From Rallus limicola (taxonomy: Eukaryota; Chordata; Aves; Gruiformes; Rallidae): a DNA stretch of 64,000 nt. The position numbers and the translations under genes are program-made. The notes under the pieces were generated by a model. The model saw nothing but the letters and a program-made list of their open reading frames with translations. It was not told the origin of the DNA and searched no databases. This document shows, piece after piece, positions 63,101 through 64,000 of this stretch; within the stretch, counting starts at the first letter, position 1, and each line of letters begins with the position of its first letter. The stretch covers positions 4,407,287-4,471,286 of the forward strand of contig JAKCOZ010000015.1 of assembly GCA_022605955.1 (NCBI GenBank), written 5' to 3'.

Positions 63101-64000
63101 GGGCTTGAGGCAGAGATAAAGGTCTGGCTTGTGCTTCTTGTTTGTTTGCCATTTTGGTGGCCTTGGAAGCGTGTGGCAGCAATAATCCCTTCTTTATTAT
63201 TTCTCATTGCTCTGAGGGTATCCTGGTATAAAGCTAATACCACAACTCCCAGCTACCTAGTGTAAACTAATGCTTATGTAATCATTGCATAATGCAAAAT
63301 GCTTGTTCCCCTACTCGTCCTCTTTTCTTAGTCCCTGAAATTTATCCCTAGAAGAGTCATGGTAGCAGCCAGCTGTATTCACTGTGCTGGGAACATGTCA
63401 AGCCCCCGTATGCGTCTATTTTCTGAAGTTGGGAGGGGAAATTTCTCTTTGATACCTAAATCTGTATTTATCCAGCTTAATAAAGTAATTATTTTTTTTT
63501 TTAAAGCTTTCAAAGCAAATAAGGTCTGGTGGGTAAACCCAGTTACTCGTGGTTTAGATCCCTATGGTAATTTTTGTAATCTGGCTGGCCAAACAATATT
63601 CTGGGTTACTGGTTAACTGGGATAACCAGAAAGGGGAGGTTTCGGTTCCCTCCTGCACGCAGCTTGTTGAAAACTTCCCAGCCTGAAACACTTCCTGACT
63701 CTGGTGCAGCAGCTTTATGTAACTCGGTTGCTCTTGCACAGCCTGGGTTAAAGGACAAATGTGACCCATCCCTGCTTCAGTGTCACCCTAATGGTGCCTT
63801 TCCTGGCTTTGTCCTGTCGTGACTAATCGTGAGAGACGGGAGCTCATGAGGAGGAGGCCCTTTACATTTTTACCTTTGAGGACTTGTATTGGGAAGAATA
63901 ATTTTGATTATATATCTGGAAGAGGGATGCCAGCTAGCAGCATTCTGTATTTCTCCAGTTCTTGCCATCTCCCAGCAGGAGGAAAACATTTTATTGGAAA

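Larger units (their letters stand above)
45684..64000 (+). other. RAD54L2: Presumed RAD54L2 intron 2, running off the window
   Basis: I looked for the next RAD54L2 exon (conserved text after the acidic tract, including the basic block before the ATPase core) and did not see it. The intron therefore probably exceeds 18 kb. It contains CR1 copies at 47975, 49984, 52066 and 53722, a TG microsatellite, G-rich runs and an A13 run at 61192-61204. The rest is unique sequence without a supported gene. A very short exon could have been missed. One possible alternative first exon, near 60113-60146, is listed separately. Confidence 0.55.

Noticed and set aside
1..64000. CRISPR arrays, operons or bacterial-type systems
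   Set aside because: No regularly spaced repeats or closely packed genes; the sequence is clearly vertebrate.

Overview
The window looks like ordinary nuclear DNA from a bird. The main reason is the dominant repeat: chicken repeat 1 (CR1) LINE fragments, recognised by their reverse-transcriptase and C-terminal coding text and by tails such as 'gattctgtgattctgtg'. There are about a dozen clear copies. One keeps an uninterrupted 447-codon reverse-transcriptase reading frame. I see no bacterial-style gene organisation, no CRISPR array and no rRNA or convincing tRNA gene.

Layout. Positions 1-4040 are AT-leaning, gene-free sequence that I read as intron of a minus-strand gene. Positions 4040-5260 are a CpG island with a good minus-strand splice donor (exon ends at 4755) and an equally good plus-strand donor (exon ends at 4975), so it looks like a bidirectional promoter. 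It carries a 13-bp M4 (ACTAYRNNNCCCR) promoter element. From 5350 to about 24650 there is an intergenic stretch with five clear CR1 copies, including the near-intact RT frame at 13155-14498. Positions 24690-25960 are a second CpG island. Positions 25961-45473 read as a long intron. At 45474-45683 lies the one protein-coding exon I can identify with confidence: the first coding exon of RAD54L2 (ARIP4), a SNF2-family ATPase. It starts MSDES.SGSDPDLDPDVE and ends in an acidic tract at a canonical GTAAGT donor. The rest of the window, to 64000, is read as the next intron, with further CR1 copies.

How the parts fit. RAD54L2 runs left to right, with the 24.7-26.0 kb CpG island as its probable promoter. 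In mammals DCAF1 (VPRBP) lies head to head with RAD54L2, so the minus-strand gene starting in the 4.0-5.3 kb island is probably DCAF1. That is inferred from gene order only, because no DCAF1 coding exon was seen. The most original observations are two upstream reading frames just before the RAD54L2 start, joined by an overlapping TAATG; the paired opposite splice donors in the first CpG island; and two nearly identical direct CR1 copies about 2 kb apart. I found no evidence of a novel defence, mobile or metabolic system.
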